A stretch of 64,000 bases of DNA from Spisula solida (taxonomy: Eukaryota; Mollusca; Bivalvia; Venerida; Mactridae), in NCBI GenBank assembly GCA_947247005.1, contig OX365954.1:512001-576000 (forward strand), given 5' to 3'. Each line of letters opens with the position of its first letter. The stretch's first letter is position 1. Shown here piece by piece: positions 36,795-51,700 of this stretch. The notes below the pieces were generated by a model that was given only the letters and a program-made list of their open reading frames with translations, did not search any database and had not been told where the DNA came from. Made by a program: the position numbers and the translations under genes.

Positions 36795-39700
36795 GTAAAT
36801 TTTAAGTGATGTTGAAATATTTTAATAAATATTTGGTACAATTTATAATTATATGTTCATATTGGGATACAACATCATCGATGTTAACATCCTTAAATTT
36901 TCAGAACAAACAGGAATTGATATAACTTTTCATTGTGCAAATTTCGTTAAATTATCTTGACAGGTTTAAGAGATAGTTGATAGTTCGCACTATATATTGA
37001 TTTTGAATGATTGTATACTACACTATGACTTTTCAGTAACCATTGCTACCCCATCATGCACTGATCAATTTTCGGTTATTTGTTGCTATTTGAATTTTTA
37101 TTATCCCCGCTGAAGTGCAACTCCTCCTACATTTCTTAAGGGATTTTGACGAAACTTTCACATAATTACTGCTATGATGTCCCGCAGCGCATATTGTCAG
37201 GAATTTTTTATTCAACCATTTTTGAAAGAGTTGTTGCCCTTTGTTGATCTTTTACATATAAACTCTTCTGTGTGCAACTCCTGCATTTCTCTAGGAGTTT
37301 GTCAAAACATTTACAGAAGTACAGTTATGAGGTGCCCTAGCGCATATCCATACATGCCATACTTTGCTGAACCATTTTCAGGAGATTGGTGGTGGAAATG
37401 CAGGAGATTTCAATAAAATGCAGGAGATTTTTCTTACTCGAACTATCGACTAAAATTAATGAAGTTTATATGCAGTTTGTACTTATTTTACTTGTATGAC
37501 AATACCATGCATGCATACATGCTTCGTGAAGTAATTTAAACTAGTGTTTGAGATGATATATTATTCATGATATAAACAACAAATGTCCAGTATGTTCAAG
37601 TCTTATGACTCATAGTTAAATATTTGTAAGTTACCAAACCAAATGCTGACTGGACATGTATTAGTTATTGTTACATTTATGCTATACCAGTTCATTTATC
37701 ATACATCTGAAAATAAGACATGTCAAGCAGAAGATTACCTGATAAAAAAACCATAGAAAAGAACTCATATGTTCAAAATGGTGCTAACATATTCATTCAA
37801 ACTCAAAAATGCATTGATAGTACAGAAATAAAATAAATTCAGTTAATTTAAAAGCTTCAAAAATGTATCTGAAATTGATGTGGACTGAATATCATGCAAA
37901 TTCCAAATTACAAACTAAAACTTTTTGAGGTCCTTTTCCTTTGATACTGTAACTGCAAAGGGAAGTAACTGCTACGAGTTTATTTCTGTAATGTACGGTC
38001 ATGTTTGGGCTTTAAACCTTACCAGTAAACAAACATATTTTCGGCTGCTTGGAAGATGTTTATCAGTTTATGACACCTTAGCGTACTCTTATCGGGACAA
38101 TTATCGATTGTTTATTGGAGTGACCCTCTCCTGGGGTGTTATGAAGGTTTGTTATATAATGACTTGTTGATTAATTGTAAATTTATCACCGGAAATTACG
38201 AGGAAAGGGAAACTTGAATCATTCTGAGATTCTTACGCGGATTTTTGTCAAATCCGGTAGATTTTATCAAAATGCGGGAGTGCGTGAGTTGAGGCTCAAA
38301 TGCGGTAGACTCACGCACGATCCTGGAGATATGGCATGTATGCATATCATCTGGGTTTTTCATTTCGGTCATTTTTGACAGAATTATGGCCCTTTGTTCA
38401 TTTAGTACCTTTGTGGGATATAGAAAAACTGATAAACTCTTCTGTGTGCAACTCTTCCTCCATAATTGATGAAATCTTCTCAGATATACCCTCATGAGAT
38501 GCAATTGTGCATGTTGTCATGGTTTTTAGTCCCCTACCCGTTTTTGACCGGAGGGGACTACAGGTTTGCTTTCCGTCCGTCAGTCAGTCCGTCAAAAAAT
38601 CTGGATCCTGACATAACTCAAACAGTTTCCAAGCTAGGTTTATGAAACTTGGTATGTGGCGAGGGGGCAATAAGGAGATTATGCATGTCTAAAAATATTT
38701 TGATTCTGACAAATATTGTGGTTGCTATGGCAACAGAAAGAGTGAAAATATGCCCAAATCTGAATCCTGCCATAACTCACACAGTTTTCAAGCTAGGTTT
38801 ATGAAACTTAATATGTGGATATTAAGGGGCAATAAGGGGATTATGCACGTGTGATTGCTATGGCAACAAAAACATTGAAAATGGCTTCAAACCGGTAGGG
38901 GACTTCTGTACTGCTTGCCATTCTTAATTACTTGTTAATTTGGCCATTTTGGACATAATTATGGCCCTTTTATCCTCATATTTTTGTTTCTGATGGATAA
39001 CTTAAGTTTGGGATGAAATATCACAATGAAAATTAATGTGTAGATTGTTTGTGTGCAGACAGCACTTGCAATGGGAAGTGAGGTTGGTGGGGGTCTAGGT
39101 CACCATAACTAATAATAGAAAAAAGCATTTATGCTCATATCTTTGTTTCTGATGGATAACTTAAGTTTGGGATGAAATATCACAATTAAAATTAATGTGT
39201 AGATTGTTTGTGTGCAGACAGCACTTGCAATGGGAAGTGAGGTTGGTGGGGGTCTAGGTCACCATAACTAATAATAGAAAAAAGCATTTATGCTCATATC
39301 TTTGTTTCTGATGGATAACTTAAGTTTGGGATGAAATATCACAATGAAACTTGCTGTGTAGGTAGTTTGTGTGCAGACAGCACTTGCAATGGGAAATGGG
39401 GCTGGTGGGGGTCAAGGTCACCATTACTAAAAAATAGGAAAAAGGTTTTCGCTCAATAACTTTTGTAAGGAATGAGATGTCATTGTGAAACTTGGAGTTT
39501 ATGTAGCTTATGTGAAGACTTCACTTGCAATTGACTGTGGGCAGATGGGGATCAAGGTCACAGTTACTTAAAATAGATAAATTGTTTTTGTTCAATAACA
39601 TTAGTTAGGAATACGATATCATGATAAATCTTGCTATGTAGGTAGTAGCTTTTGTGAAGACAACAATTGGTATCTATTGAAAGTGGGACTGGTTGAATCA

Positions 39701-42700
39701 AGGTCACCGTTAACCTGGTTTTCGTGTAATGTTGACTATGTTTATTTTGTATGTAATAAATTTGGATATAGTAAAAAATCTTTTGTGCATCTCAAACATT
39801 TCTCTTGGGATTGAAACCAAACTTTCACACAACTTACGTTATAAAAATATTGATTGTACTCATTAATCTTTGGTACAATTATTTTCCCTTGGGCGGGGGA
39901 TATGGCTGTCTGTGACTGCTTCTTGTTTATATTTGTATCACATTATTATCATGAGGTATTCATCACCTTCTGAAAACTCTTGTTTACTTCAGGGATGTGA
40001 ACAGAAGAATTGTGGCAAATGTGAAAATTGTCAGCACATGTTATGTTTTGGTGGTACAGGAAAAAAGAGAAGGCGATGTATGGCCAAGGTCTGTACTGCT
40101 CAAGGAAAGAAAGTTACCAAATCTCGTAGTCTTTCAACACCTGCCAGGAAAGCTAGTCCATCACCTGCCAGGAAAGCTAGTCTATCATCTTTGAAATTAT
40201 CACCAAAGTCTGTTGGAAAGATTTCCAAGGGAGGAAAGAATGAGCATATAGTAAAATCACTGTCTAGTAACAAACTTAAGGTGAGAACCAACTCAAAAAT
40301 CGAGAAAGCAAGTTCAAAGAAAGTCTGTGATTCAAAAGGGTCTGGGGCACTTCCTAAAGGCTCTGGGACACTTCAAACTGCGACTGTAGCACCTATAAAA
40401 GCACCACGCACATCTCCAAAAGGGTCTGATGAGACATCCCCTAAAAAGTCTAAGAAGTCTCCTATAGATCCCGGGACATCTCCGAAAAAGTCTGCACAAT
40501 CTCCTAGAAAATCTGGGACACCAAAAGGGTCGGAAGTACCTTCTAATAAGAAACAATCTGACTCAAGTGATTGCAGTACCAGTAAAACAAATAAGGTTGA
40601 CAAAATGAAAGTATCAGGCACAGGGACAAAAGCTAATTTGAAAACAGCTCACAGAAATAACGTAAAAAACCTAGCTGATAAAGACAACCTGAGTAAGCCA
40701 GCTACTATTCTTCATAGCAAAAGTATGCCTACCATGGCATCACTATTGAATAGTACACCTCGAGTAAATGATTGCCCTAGTAAGACTGCTAGTATTGGTA
40801 CCATGACTCCAATATCAAAGAAAACATTACTACACAACTTTCTTGAAGTTACTTCTCCAAGTAAACGTGTTCAACTAGCTTCTACTTCTCCAAGTAAACA
40901 AGTTCAACAGACGGCAACTTCTCCAACTAAACGGTTTCAACCGGCAGCAACTACTCCAACTAAACATGTTCAACTGGCAGTTACTAATAGATTTAAGCTG
41001 ACTTCTCCGGAGAAGGTAACTTATCCTTTTATATCACTTTACAGCACTGACGGTCCATATTGGATCGGTTATACCTTACAGCACTGACGGTCCATATTGG
41101 ATCGGTAATACCTTACAGCACTGACGGTCCATATTGGATCGGTTATACCTTACAGCACTGACAGTCCATATTGGATCGGTTATACCTTACAGCACTGACG
41201 GTCCATATTGGATCGGTTATACCTTACAGCACTGACGGTCCATATTGGATCGATTATACCTTACAGCACTGACGGTCCATATTGGATCGGTTATACCTTA
41301 CAGCACTGACGGTCCATATTGGATCGGTTATACCTTACAGCACTGACGGTCCATATTGGATCGTTATACCTTACAGCACTGACGGTCCATATTGGATCGG
41401 TAATACCTTACAGCACTGACGGTCCATATTGGATCGGTTATACCTTACAGCACTGACGGTCCATATTGGATCGGTTATACCTTACAGTACTGACGGTCCA
41501 TATTGGATCGATTATACCTTACAGCACTGACGGTCCATATTGGATCGGTTATACCTTACAGCACTGACGGTCCATATTGGATCGGTTATACCTTACAGCA
41601 CTGACGGTCCATATTGGATCGGTTATACCTTACAGCACTGACGGTCCATATTGGATCGGTTATACCTTACAGCACTGACGGTCCATATTGGATCGGTTAT
41701 CATCTGATTATTGCATATATTTTAATATGCAGCCCGGGTCATTTAGTCCAGAGAATTTGACACAACTCTACCTTATATTAGCATAATTTCAGAGCTTATT
41801 TATTGTCTATATTTATAATCCCGGTTGTGTATTTTTATAAGCGTGGAGTATCACGAAGACGAACAAGGTGTAATACCAACACAAATCTGAAGGACCGATA
41901 TTGCCCGCGGAAATTTATAAATTCAACGCAAGAACCTTGTAATATATTCATGGATCAAGGTCAGGATTAGGTCAAATTATCCGTGCTATACAATTCCGGA
42001 AATCTGCAGAAAATAAAAGTAATTTGATGAAAAAATTAAAGTATTAACAAAGTTATGGTCATTTGAAGTTTTTAAAGCTGAATATAACAATAGAACAATG
42101 CTTGAAACAGTTTTGGTGTAGGGATGTGCAATTTGCACTTGAAACAGACTTATGTATAATTTTTAGGATTGGGGATTATGCTTTAGTATGAGCCCTGTGA
42201 TCTGATTATTGAAATTTTGAAGGGGCCTATAGGAAATTGTGAAGGGGCCTTATATAGGCCCCTCGTATATAGTAAAAAAAGCCCTGCTGTTGTTAATGAT
42301 ATAACTTTAGGATTCAGAGTTTCCCCGACTCATATAGTTCATATTTTGATATTTTCTTCTCAAAGGCTTCACAACCGCCTGATGCAACAGGCCTCCCAGA
42401 GGACATGGCAACAATGCCACGTAAAAAAGATATTCGACTTCCCAAGGTCAAACTAGATTCTATGACAAAGGTAAGGCTGTGTTGATTAGATGTTGGTGCT
42501 ATCATTCTTTGTCCGTTGTCAGTACAAGTTTCATACATGTCTTTGTATTTCAGACCTATTTGTGTAGTTTAGTATTTTGTCGTTTAACACAAATGTTTGA
42601 GAAATTCAGTGGATTTGATGAATACTGTATAGCGGGTATATTTCGCGGGGGTCTAATTTTCGCTATATTCGCGGTTTACATCGATAGCGCGAAATCAAAA

Positions 42701-45700
42701 CCCAGCGAAATATTTCCCTCGTAAATATACAAATTTTACAAAGGGAGACAAGTCATGATTAAAAACATTGAAGAAGCAACCAGAAAAAAACTTGATGACA
42801 TTGCAATAAGTGCGTCGGTTAAGCAAAATAGGGTAAATACGCCAATAAGACTAATAATAAATAACGAAATATAATTCGAAATTAAAACGTGTGTATACTC
42901 TTTGCATGTGTACGTACATCATGTTTTCTCAACGTTAAAGGTGTTAATTATAAGCAGGTGTATCAAACCTGTTGAATTTAATGATTTTATTTGCAAAACG
43001 TGTAAATGTTTGCCGAAAAGTATTTGTTTGTGTACATTTTCTAATGATAGTTAACACGGCCATCGAACAAACCGTTCAGAATAACAGTATCTGCATATCG
43101 GAAGCGTTGATTTGATTTTGCGTGCATGAAAAATAATAACATAGCGTATCGTCAATTATAAATTGTCGGACTTGTTTAATTAATTATTAATTATGGACTA
43201 TGATAGCAATATGGGACTTGTGAAAACGTGCGTATATTCGCAATTAATCAACACTAATTGTCATTACGCCCGGTTTTCTTACAATATTGCATTTAAGTTT
43301 TAAGCTTTATAAATTGCCGTTTTCAGCAATCTTACCTTACGTAAGATTGACCTCCAATTCCATTTTTACCAACCAGGTTTTAAATTCGCGGTCGAGGTAG
43401 TTTGCGCGAAATCAAGACACCGTGAATTCAAAAGGATCCAGATAACGCGAATATTGGACCCCGTGAAATATACCCGCTGTACAGTATCCAAATTTCAGGG
43501 TGTCCGAATACTATTCAACTTCAATTGATAAACAGCTGCACTGAAATTATGACATGTGTATAATACTCGTCACCTTCTTCAAAACCTTTTTCTTATGTCC
43601 CGGCATATACTGATACAGAAGGTATATAGTGATTGTCGGTCCGTCCCATTGAAAATGTTAACCAAAACTTTTAAGTTGATGAAACTCAAGTATTTTTAAA
43701 GTCCATCAAGGCACTGCTTTCAAACTTGGCATACTTGTTAACAATCATAAACACCACCTGACATTGTCACCGCCATGTAGCACTAACCAACATTTCAACG
43801 GAGTTATGGCCCCTGATTTACTTAAGCTTGTTATTAGGGACAAGGCTTCCACTAGGGCTTAAGCGTTTATTGAACGCAGTCAAGTTTTGCATTATTATAA
43901 TAACCTTAATCACTTATGACTGAATTTTAATGAATGCAGGTCAGTTGTGCTTATATCAGAAAAAAACCCATGTTATAATGGCCTGTGGCAACAATTTTAT
44001 TTCCTAGCAAAAGTGTCATGTATTATAATACTATATTATATTTATACTAGACTGTATTATATGCTACTATATATTGCAGAGTGAACTGAAGGAATTTATT
44101 CCACGATTGTTAAAACTTGTGACGGGTAGGGATGAAGTGTTCTACAGTCGACGATCAGCGAGACCCGAGTGGTGGCCGGATGATGTACCATGGGCTGCCA
44201 GTCGTGCTGCTTGGCATACTGAGGTATATATATGTATATGATCAATACACTGTCACATGATCAATACACTGTCACATGATCAATACACTGTCACATGATC
44301 ATTATGCTGTCACATGATCAATACACTGTCACATGATCAATACACTGTCACATGATCAGTACACTATGTTACATAAATTATGTGTCGTTAATCTTCTAGA
44401 TTGTTCTCATTTACTGTGTTAACTGCTTGTATATAAATGGGATTGTATTTGAAATATTTTTGTGAGCTGTTAAAATTGCCAATGTATTCTGGTAGAATGC
44501 CATGCTGAAAATGAGCAAATGTACAGTAAGGCCAGAGTTCTTTTATTTTTTGTTTCTCGGACCCTCCTGCCCAATTTTTGGCATTTTCAAAAATAAAAAA
44601 ATTGAAAAACTGGAAAAAAACAAAATTGCATTATAATGTTTGATGATAAATGGACCAGCCTTGTATTATTATTTCATTATTTTGTTAATAATAAGTTTCA
44701 TTATTTTATAAGGAAATTAATCAAACAACACTGAGGAAGGTTTTACACGAACATTTAATGCTGTGACTAAGCATAAAGTAATCATAACACAGTTTTAGTT
44801 TCAGCTATTATCACCAGCTTGGCTCAATTTAGATCTACATGAATGTATCATACACAATTTGTAATTAAAGCACACAATAAATAGTTTGTAATTAGTGTGA
44901 GTGGAAAATATGGCCGCAGAAACAGATAGGTGGGTCGGCTAGAATAAATTAACGAGAAGTTGTAGCTAGGCCCAAATCTATCTGTTAAATCCAACCAGCC
45001 GAGAGATAGGTATTAGACTTGCCAGACGCAAAATTCACGTTACAATTTGGTAATTGCTATACACCACGCAACTCCTCATCTACTGAAGGATTTACAACAT
45101 GTGTCCTTGGACGCAATGAGACTGGATGCAAAACGAGGTGTTCCCTGTACACAAAGGGAGACAACCTCGGCCTGTATAGACGCAACATGAGGTGTTCCCT
45201 GTACACCAAGGGAGACAACCTCGACCTGTATAGACGCAAAACGCAACATGAGGTGTTCCCTATACACCAAGGGAGACAACCTCGACCTGTATAGACGCAA
45301 AACGCAACATGAGGTGTTCCCTGTACACCAAGGGAGACAACCTCGGTCTGTATAGATCAGATCTATACTTTGTAACATGAGACACAGTATGTCTGAACGC
45401 AACACGCAAAAAACCTGCAAGTACACGCAACATGAGGTGACACCAGTACACAAAGGGCGACAACCTCGACCTGTACAAATTAAATATAACTCCACTTGCA
45501 GGAACACGCAACATGAGGTTTTACCAATACACAAAGGGCAATAACCTCTACTTATGAAATATGCAACTATGTGAATTGCGTCAAGCTATCCTAAATTAGA
45601 ATTTAGTGAACATGTCAGTGACCACCAATACACTGCAGGGATTGGGGTTAGCTACATAAATTTGTAGCCAGGCCCCATCGACAGCTGCAAGTTGGCCACA

Positions 45701-48700
45701 GACTTAAACTATTGTAAAATATTGAAATTCACCACAAATGGTGGATTAGATCTGCTTTAGAATAAATATAAAGGAAAATATTGGCCTAATCTCTCGGCCC
45801 GTTGAATTTTTCCGCGACTAGAAATTCAAAAAATTGTTTACCACGTATAGGAAAGTTCCATTGATGACGAGTTAACTAAACTATTAGATACAGTTTGTGA
45901 ATGAAATAATTATCCCACTTCGATGTCGACTTGACAATAGGATGTCTTGAGCCTGATGTGAATATGTTGAAGCAGCCTGCTGGAACTTTATTTCACTAGC
46001 ATAAGCGGCATGGGCCTGAAAGATATAATATAAAAACCGCAGCAAACAAGTATCACAAAACAAGTCAGTCGGCAATAGAACCAGCATAACCATAGATTCC
46101 GCTAAGCACAACACCTAACAAGCTGACAAGGGGTCTGGGAGGGCGGGTGATTTTCGTGATTATTAATTTTATCGTGTGTTCGGCTACTGCTTGGCGTAAA
46201 AAGGAAGTGGTACAGACTGGTATACAGGTTCCAGTGACGAATGACTAGAAACGAATCCTTTCAGACGAAAAAGTGAGAACCCGCCTACCTTACGGACTGG
46301 GTTACCGACATTACACAGGATCTGCGATTTGCAGAGTTAAACACAGCGGATCAGTCTACCATTTAAATTCGGATGCCTTTTGTTTACATCCAAAAGCTGG
46401 ATAAACACGGAAGTAATTTGTGTAGAGGCTACATGAGCGGAGACACAAGTAATTTGCTAAAAATAAGTGTCGTTATGTTTATGCAATCATAACGAATATT
46501 ATATTAGTGTTTCACTGCAGTGTACTAGTCTTAAGATAAATGGATTGTTTTCTTGAAAACTAACACTGTTGTTGAGTGTTGATTGCTTTAAATCGGACCG
46601 TCATTGACTATTCTACCACCAACAGCTTGTGGAAGCTATATTTTGGGAGTTTTTAACCAGGTTTTTTAAAAAAAAATCCTGGTTATTAGATTGGCGATTT
46701 CGTCGGGCGGGCGGACGGGCGTCAACAATTGGTTTCCGTTGGATAACTTCAGTTAGGAATGAGATATCATAATGAAACTTGCTGTGTAGGTAGCTTGTGT
46801 GAAGACCCCGCTTGGGATTGAAAGTGGGGCTGGTGGTGTCAAGGTCACCGTTACTAAAAATAGAAAATCGGTTTCCGCTCAATAACTTAAGTTAGGAATG
46901 AGATATCATAATGAAACTTGCTGTGTATGTAGTGAAAACCCCGCTTGGGATTGAAAGTGGGGCTGGTGGGGACAAGGTCACCGTTACTAAAAATAGAAAA
47001 ACGGTGTCCGTTCAACAACTTAAGTTAGGAATGAGATATCTTAATGAAACTTGCTTTGTACGTAGCTTGTGTGAAGACCCCGCTTGGGATTGAAAGTGGG
47101 GCTGATGTGGTCAAGGTCACTGTTACTAAAAATAGAAAAACTGTTTTAGCTCAATAACTTAAGTTAGGAATGACATATCATAATGAAACTTGCTGTGTAC
47201 GTAGCTTGTGTGAAGACCCCGCTTGGGATTGAAAGTGTGGTTGGTGGGGTCAAGGTCACTGTTACTTAGAATAGAAAAACGGTTTTTGCTCAATAACTTA
47301 AGTTAGGAATGAGATATCATAATGAAACTTGCTGTGTACATAGCTTGTGTGACGATCCCGCTTGGGATTGAGAGTGGGGCTGGTGGGGTCAAGGTCACCG
47401 TTACTAAAAATAGAAAAACGGTTTTTGCTCAATAACTAAAATTAGGAATGAGATATCATAATGAAACTTGCTGTGTTGGTAAAACGGTTTTTGCTCAATA
47501 ACTTAAGTTAGGAATGAGATATCATAATGAAACTTGCTGTGTACATAGCTTGTGTGACGATCCCGCTTGGGATTGAGAGTGGGGCTGGTGGGGTAGCTTG
47601 TGTGTAAACCCCCCTAGGATAGAAAGTTGGGCTGGTGGGGTCAAGGTCACCGTTACTAAAAATAGAAAATCGGTTTCCGCTCAATAACTTAAGTTAGGAA
47701 TGAGATATCATAATGAAACTTGCTGTGTATGTAGTGAAAACCCCGCTTGGGATTGAAAGTGGGGCTGGTGGGGACAAGGTCACCGTTACTAAAAATAGAA
47801 AAACGGTGTCCGCTCAATAACTTAAGTTAGGAATGAGATATCTTAATGAAACTTGCTTTGTACGTAGCTTGTGTGAAGACCCCACTTGGGATTGAAAGTG
47901 GGGCTGATGTGGTCAAGGTCAAGGTCACTGTTACTAAAAATAGAAAAACTGTTTTAGCTCAATAACTTAAGTTAGGAATGACATATCATAATGAAACTTG
48001 CTGTGTACGTAGCTTGTGTGAAGACCCCGCTTGGGATTGAAAGTGTGGTTGGTGGGGTCAAGGTCACTGTTACTTAAAATAGAAAAACGGTTTTTGCTCA
48101 ATAACTTAAGTTAGGAATGAGATATCATAATGAAACTTGCTGTGTACATAGCTTGTGTGACGATCCCGCTTGGGATTGAGAGTGGGACTGGTGGGGTCAA
48201 GGTCACCGTTACTAAAAATAGAAAAACGGTTTTTGCTCAATAACTAAAATTAGGAATGAGATATCATAATGAAACTTGCTGTGTTGGTAAAACGGTTTTT
48301 GCTCAATAACTTAAGTTAGGAATGAGATATCATAATGAAACTTGCTGTGTACATAGCTTGTGTGACGATCCCGCTTGGGATTGAGAGTGGGGCTGGTGGG
48401 GTAGCTTGTGTGTAAACCCCCCTAGGATAGAAAGTTGGGCTGGTGGGGTCAAGGTCACCCTTACTAAAAATAAAAAAAACGGTTTCCGCTTAATAACTTA
48501 AGTTAGGGATGAGATATCATATTGAAACTTGCTGTGTAGGTAGCTTGTGAGAAGATGCAGCTTGGGATTGCAGAGTGGGACCAGTCAGTGGGGTCAAGGT
48601 CACTGTTACTAAAATAGGAAAAACAGTTTCTGCTCAATAACTTCCACAGTCATTTCTCAGTTATTACCTGTCCTGTGGACTTTTTTCTGAAAAATGTCCG

Positions 48701-51700
48701 AGTAACAAAAAATTAAAAAACTGGCCTAAGGAATACAGCTAGTAAAGTAGTTACAATTTACAAATTTAAAAAGCTAAGCATGCACAAAGTATGAAAACAA
48801 GATGTAATGGAGGTAAACATGATACATAGAACAATTACTGTTACACTACAGGAAGTTAATATTAGTACAGACATCAGTCGGTATTATAACTGAAGTTAAA
48901 CGTTGAGTACCTAGATGAAATTTATGTGATTATTTTCAGAAATATTGGATGGACAATTTGAGGTCGGTTGTGAAGAATTGTTACAAGTATGTAGGAAAGG
49001 AAGAATTAATTCAGTCCTTTGTTGTACCAGAGGTAAATATATAAAATAAAAATACAATTTCTGATTTTTTGTGCATGAGTTAACCAGTCATGGCAGGTCA
49101 TACAGTTCAATGAAAATTTGACAACAATGTTGATTTTCCTCCACATGTGGAGAAGTTGCTTGTTCATTGTAGAAGGGGAAATTGGAACTGGTTAGGATAC
49201 AGTCCAGGAAAATTGGTTAGGTGAATCTGCTTTGGTATATAACTGAACAATTAAGAAACAGCGATAAATCTGAACCAACAAACAACTGGATTATGCTGTA
49301 TTTTAAAAGTGTATGTACATTGTCCTTACCGGTAGAACACTATATTGTGGTCAGATGCTGCTCTCCATGCTGTACTCTAGGCCTAATTGGTAATGTTTTA
49401 TCAAAGCATTTACGGAAATCAAGTGTGGTAAATGGAGCTGCAATACTAATAATGATTTAGTTAATGAACTCCTACAAACCATATCTTTCACCAATTTGCA
49501 GTTGTTTAAGAATTACAAAGAATTTAAATTTGAGTTGTAACTTTGATAAAACTGTACCCTGTACACTAGCACATCGTCTCATGTACATTGTACACTAGCA
49601 CACCGTCTCATGTACCCTGTACACTAGCACACCGTCTCATGTACCCTGTACACTAGCACACCGTCTCATGTACATTGTACACTAGCACACCGTCTCATGT
49701 ACATTGTACACTAGCACATCGTCTCATGTACATTGTATACTAGCACATCGTCTCATGTACATTGTACACTAGCACACCGTCTCATGTACATTGTACACTA
49801 GCACACCGTCTCATGTACATTGTACACTAGCACATCGTCTCATGTACATTGTATACTAGCACATCGTCTCATGTACATTGTACACTAGCACATCGTCTCA
49901 TGTACATTGTACACTAGCACACCGTCTCATGTACCCTGTACACTAGCACACCGTCTCATGTACCCTGTACACTAGCACACCGTCTCATGTACCCTGTACA
50001 CTAGCACATCGTCTCATGTACCCTGTACACTAGCACACCGTCTCATGTACCCTGTAACCTAGCACATCGTCTCATGTACATTGTACACTAGCACATCATC
50101 TCATGTACCCTGTACACTAGCACACCGTCTCATGTACATTGTACACTAGCACACCGTCTCATGTACCCTGTACACTAGCACATCGTCTCATGTACCCTGT
50201 AACCTAGCACATCGTCTCATGTACCCTTGTACACTAGCACACCGTCTCATGTACCCTGTACACTAGCACATCGTCTCATGTACCCTGTACACTAGCACAC
50301 CGTCTCATGTACCCTGTAACCTAGCACACCGTCTCATGTACCCTGTACACTAGCACACCGTCTCATGTACCCTGTACACTAGCACATCGTCTCATGTACC
50401 CTGTAACCTAGCACACCGTCTCATGTACCCTGTACACTAGCACACCGTCTCATGTACCCTGTACACTAGCACATCGTCTCATGTACCCTGTAACCTAGCA
50501 CATCGTCTCATGTACCCTGTACACTAGCACACCGTCTCATGTACATTGTACACTAGCACACCGTCTCATGTACCCTGTACACTAGCACATCGTCTCATGT
50601 ACCCTGTACACTAGCACACCGTCTCATGTACCCTGTACACTAGCACATCGTCTCATGTACCCTGTACACTAGCACATCGTCTCATGTACATTGTACACTA
50701 GCACACCGTCTCATGTACATTGTACACTAGCACATCGTCTCATGTACCCTGTACACTAGCACACCGTCTCATGTACCCTGTACACTAGCACACCGTCTCA
50801 TGTACATTGTACACTAGCACACCGTCTCATGTACATTGTACACTAGCACATCGTCTCATGTACATTGTACACTAGCACATCGTCTCATGTACATTGTACA
50901 CTAGCACACCGTCTCATGTACATTGTACACTAGCACACCGTCTCATGTACATTGTACACTAGCACATCATCTCATGTACATTGTACACTAGCACACCGTC
51001 TCATGTACATTGTACACTAGCACACCGTCTCATGTACCCTGTACACTAGCACACCGTCTCATGTACCCTGTACACTAGCACACCGTCTCATGTACATTGA
51101 ACACTAGCACACCGTCTCATGTACCCTGTACACTAGCACACCGTCTCATGTACCCTGTACACTAGCACATCGTCTCATGTACCCTGTACACTAGCACACC
51201 GTCTCATGAACCCTGTACACTAGCACATCGTCTAATGTACCCTGTACACTAGCACACCGTCTCATGTACCCTGTACACTAGCACATCGTCTCATGTACCC
51301 TGTACACTAGCACACCGTCTCATGTACCCTGTACACTAGCACATCGTCTCATGTACCCTGTACACTAGCACACCGTCTCATGTACCCTGTACACTAGCAC
51401 ATCGTCTCATGTACATTGTACACTAGCACACCGTCTCATGTACCCTGTACACTAGCACACCGTCTCATGTACCCTGTACACTAGCACACCGTCTCATGTA
51501 CCCTGTACACTAGCACATCGTCTCATGTACCCTGTAACCTAGCACATCGTCTCATGTACATTGTAAATGGCATAGATTTTATCAGGGAATGTCTGAACTA
51601 GCACACCGTCTCATGTACATTGTAAATGGCATAGATTTTATCAGGGAATGTCTGAACTAGCGCACCGTTAATTAGGACATTAAATAACCTTGCCTGTCAT

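Noticed and set aside
39870..39992. ATG at 39870 as the start of the CXXC protein
   Set aside because: Using it would drop the first CGxCxxC of the CXXC finger. The acceptor at 39992 and in-phase exon at 36744 restore the whole motif.
45019..45534. Overlapping open frames on both strands, up to 152 codons
   Set aside because: Caused by the 61-bp repeat; equal openness on both strands argues against coding.
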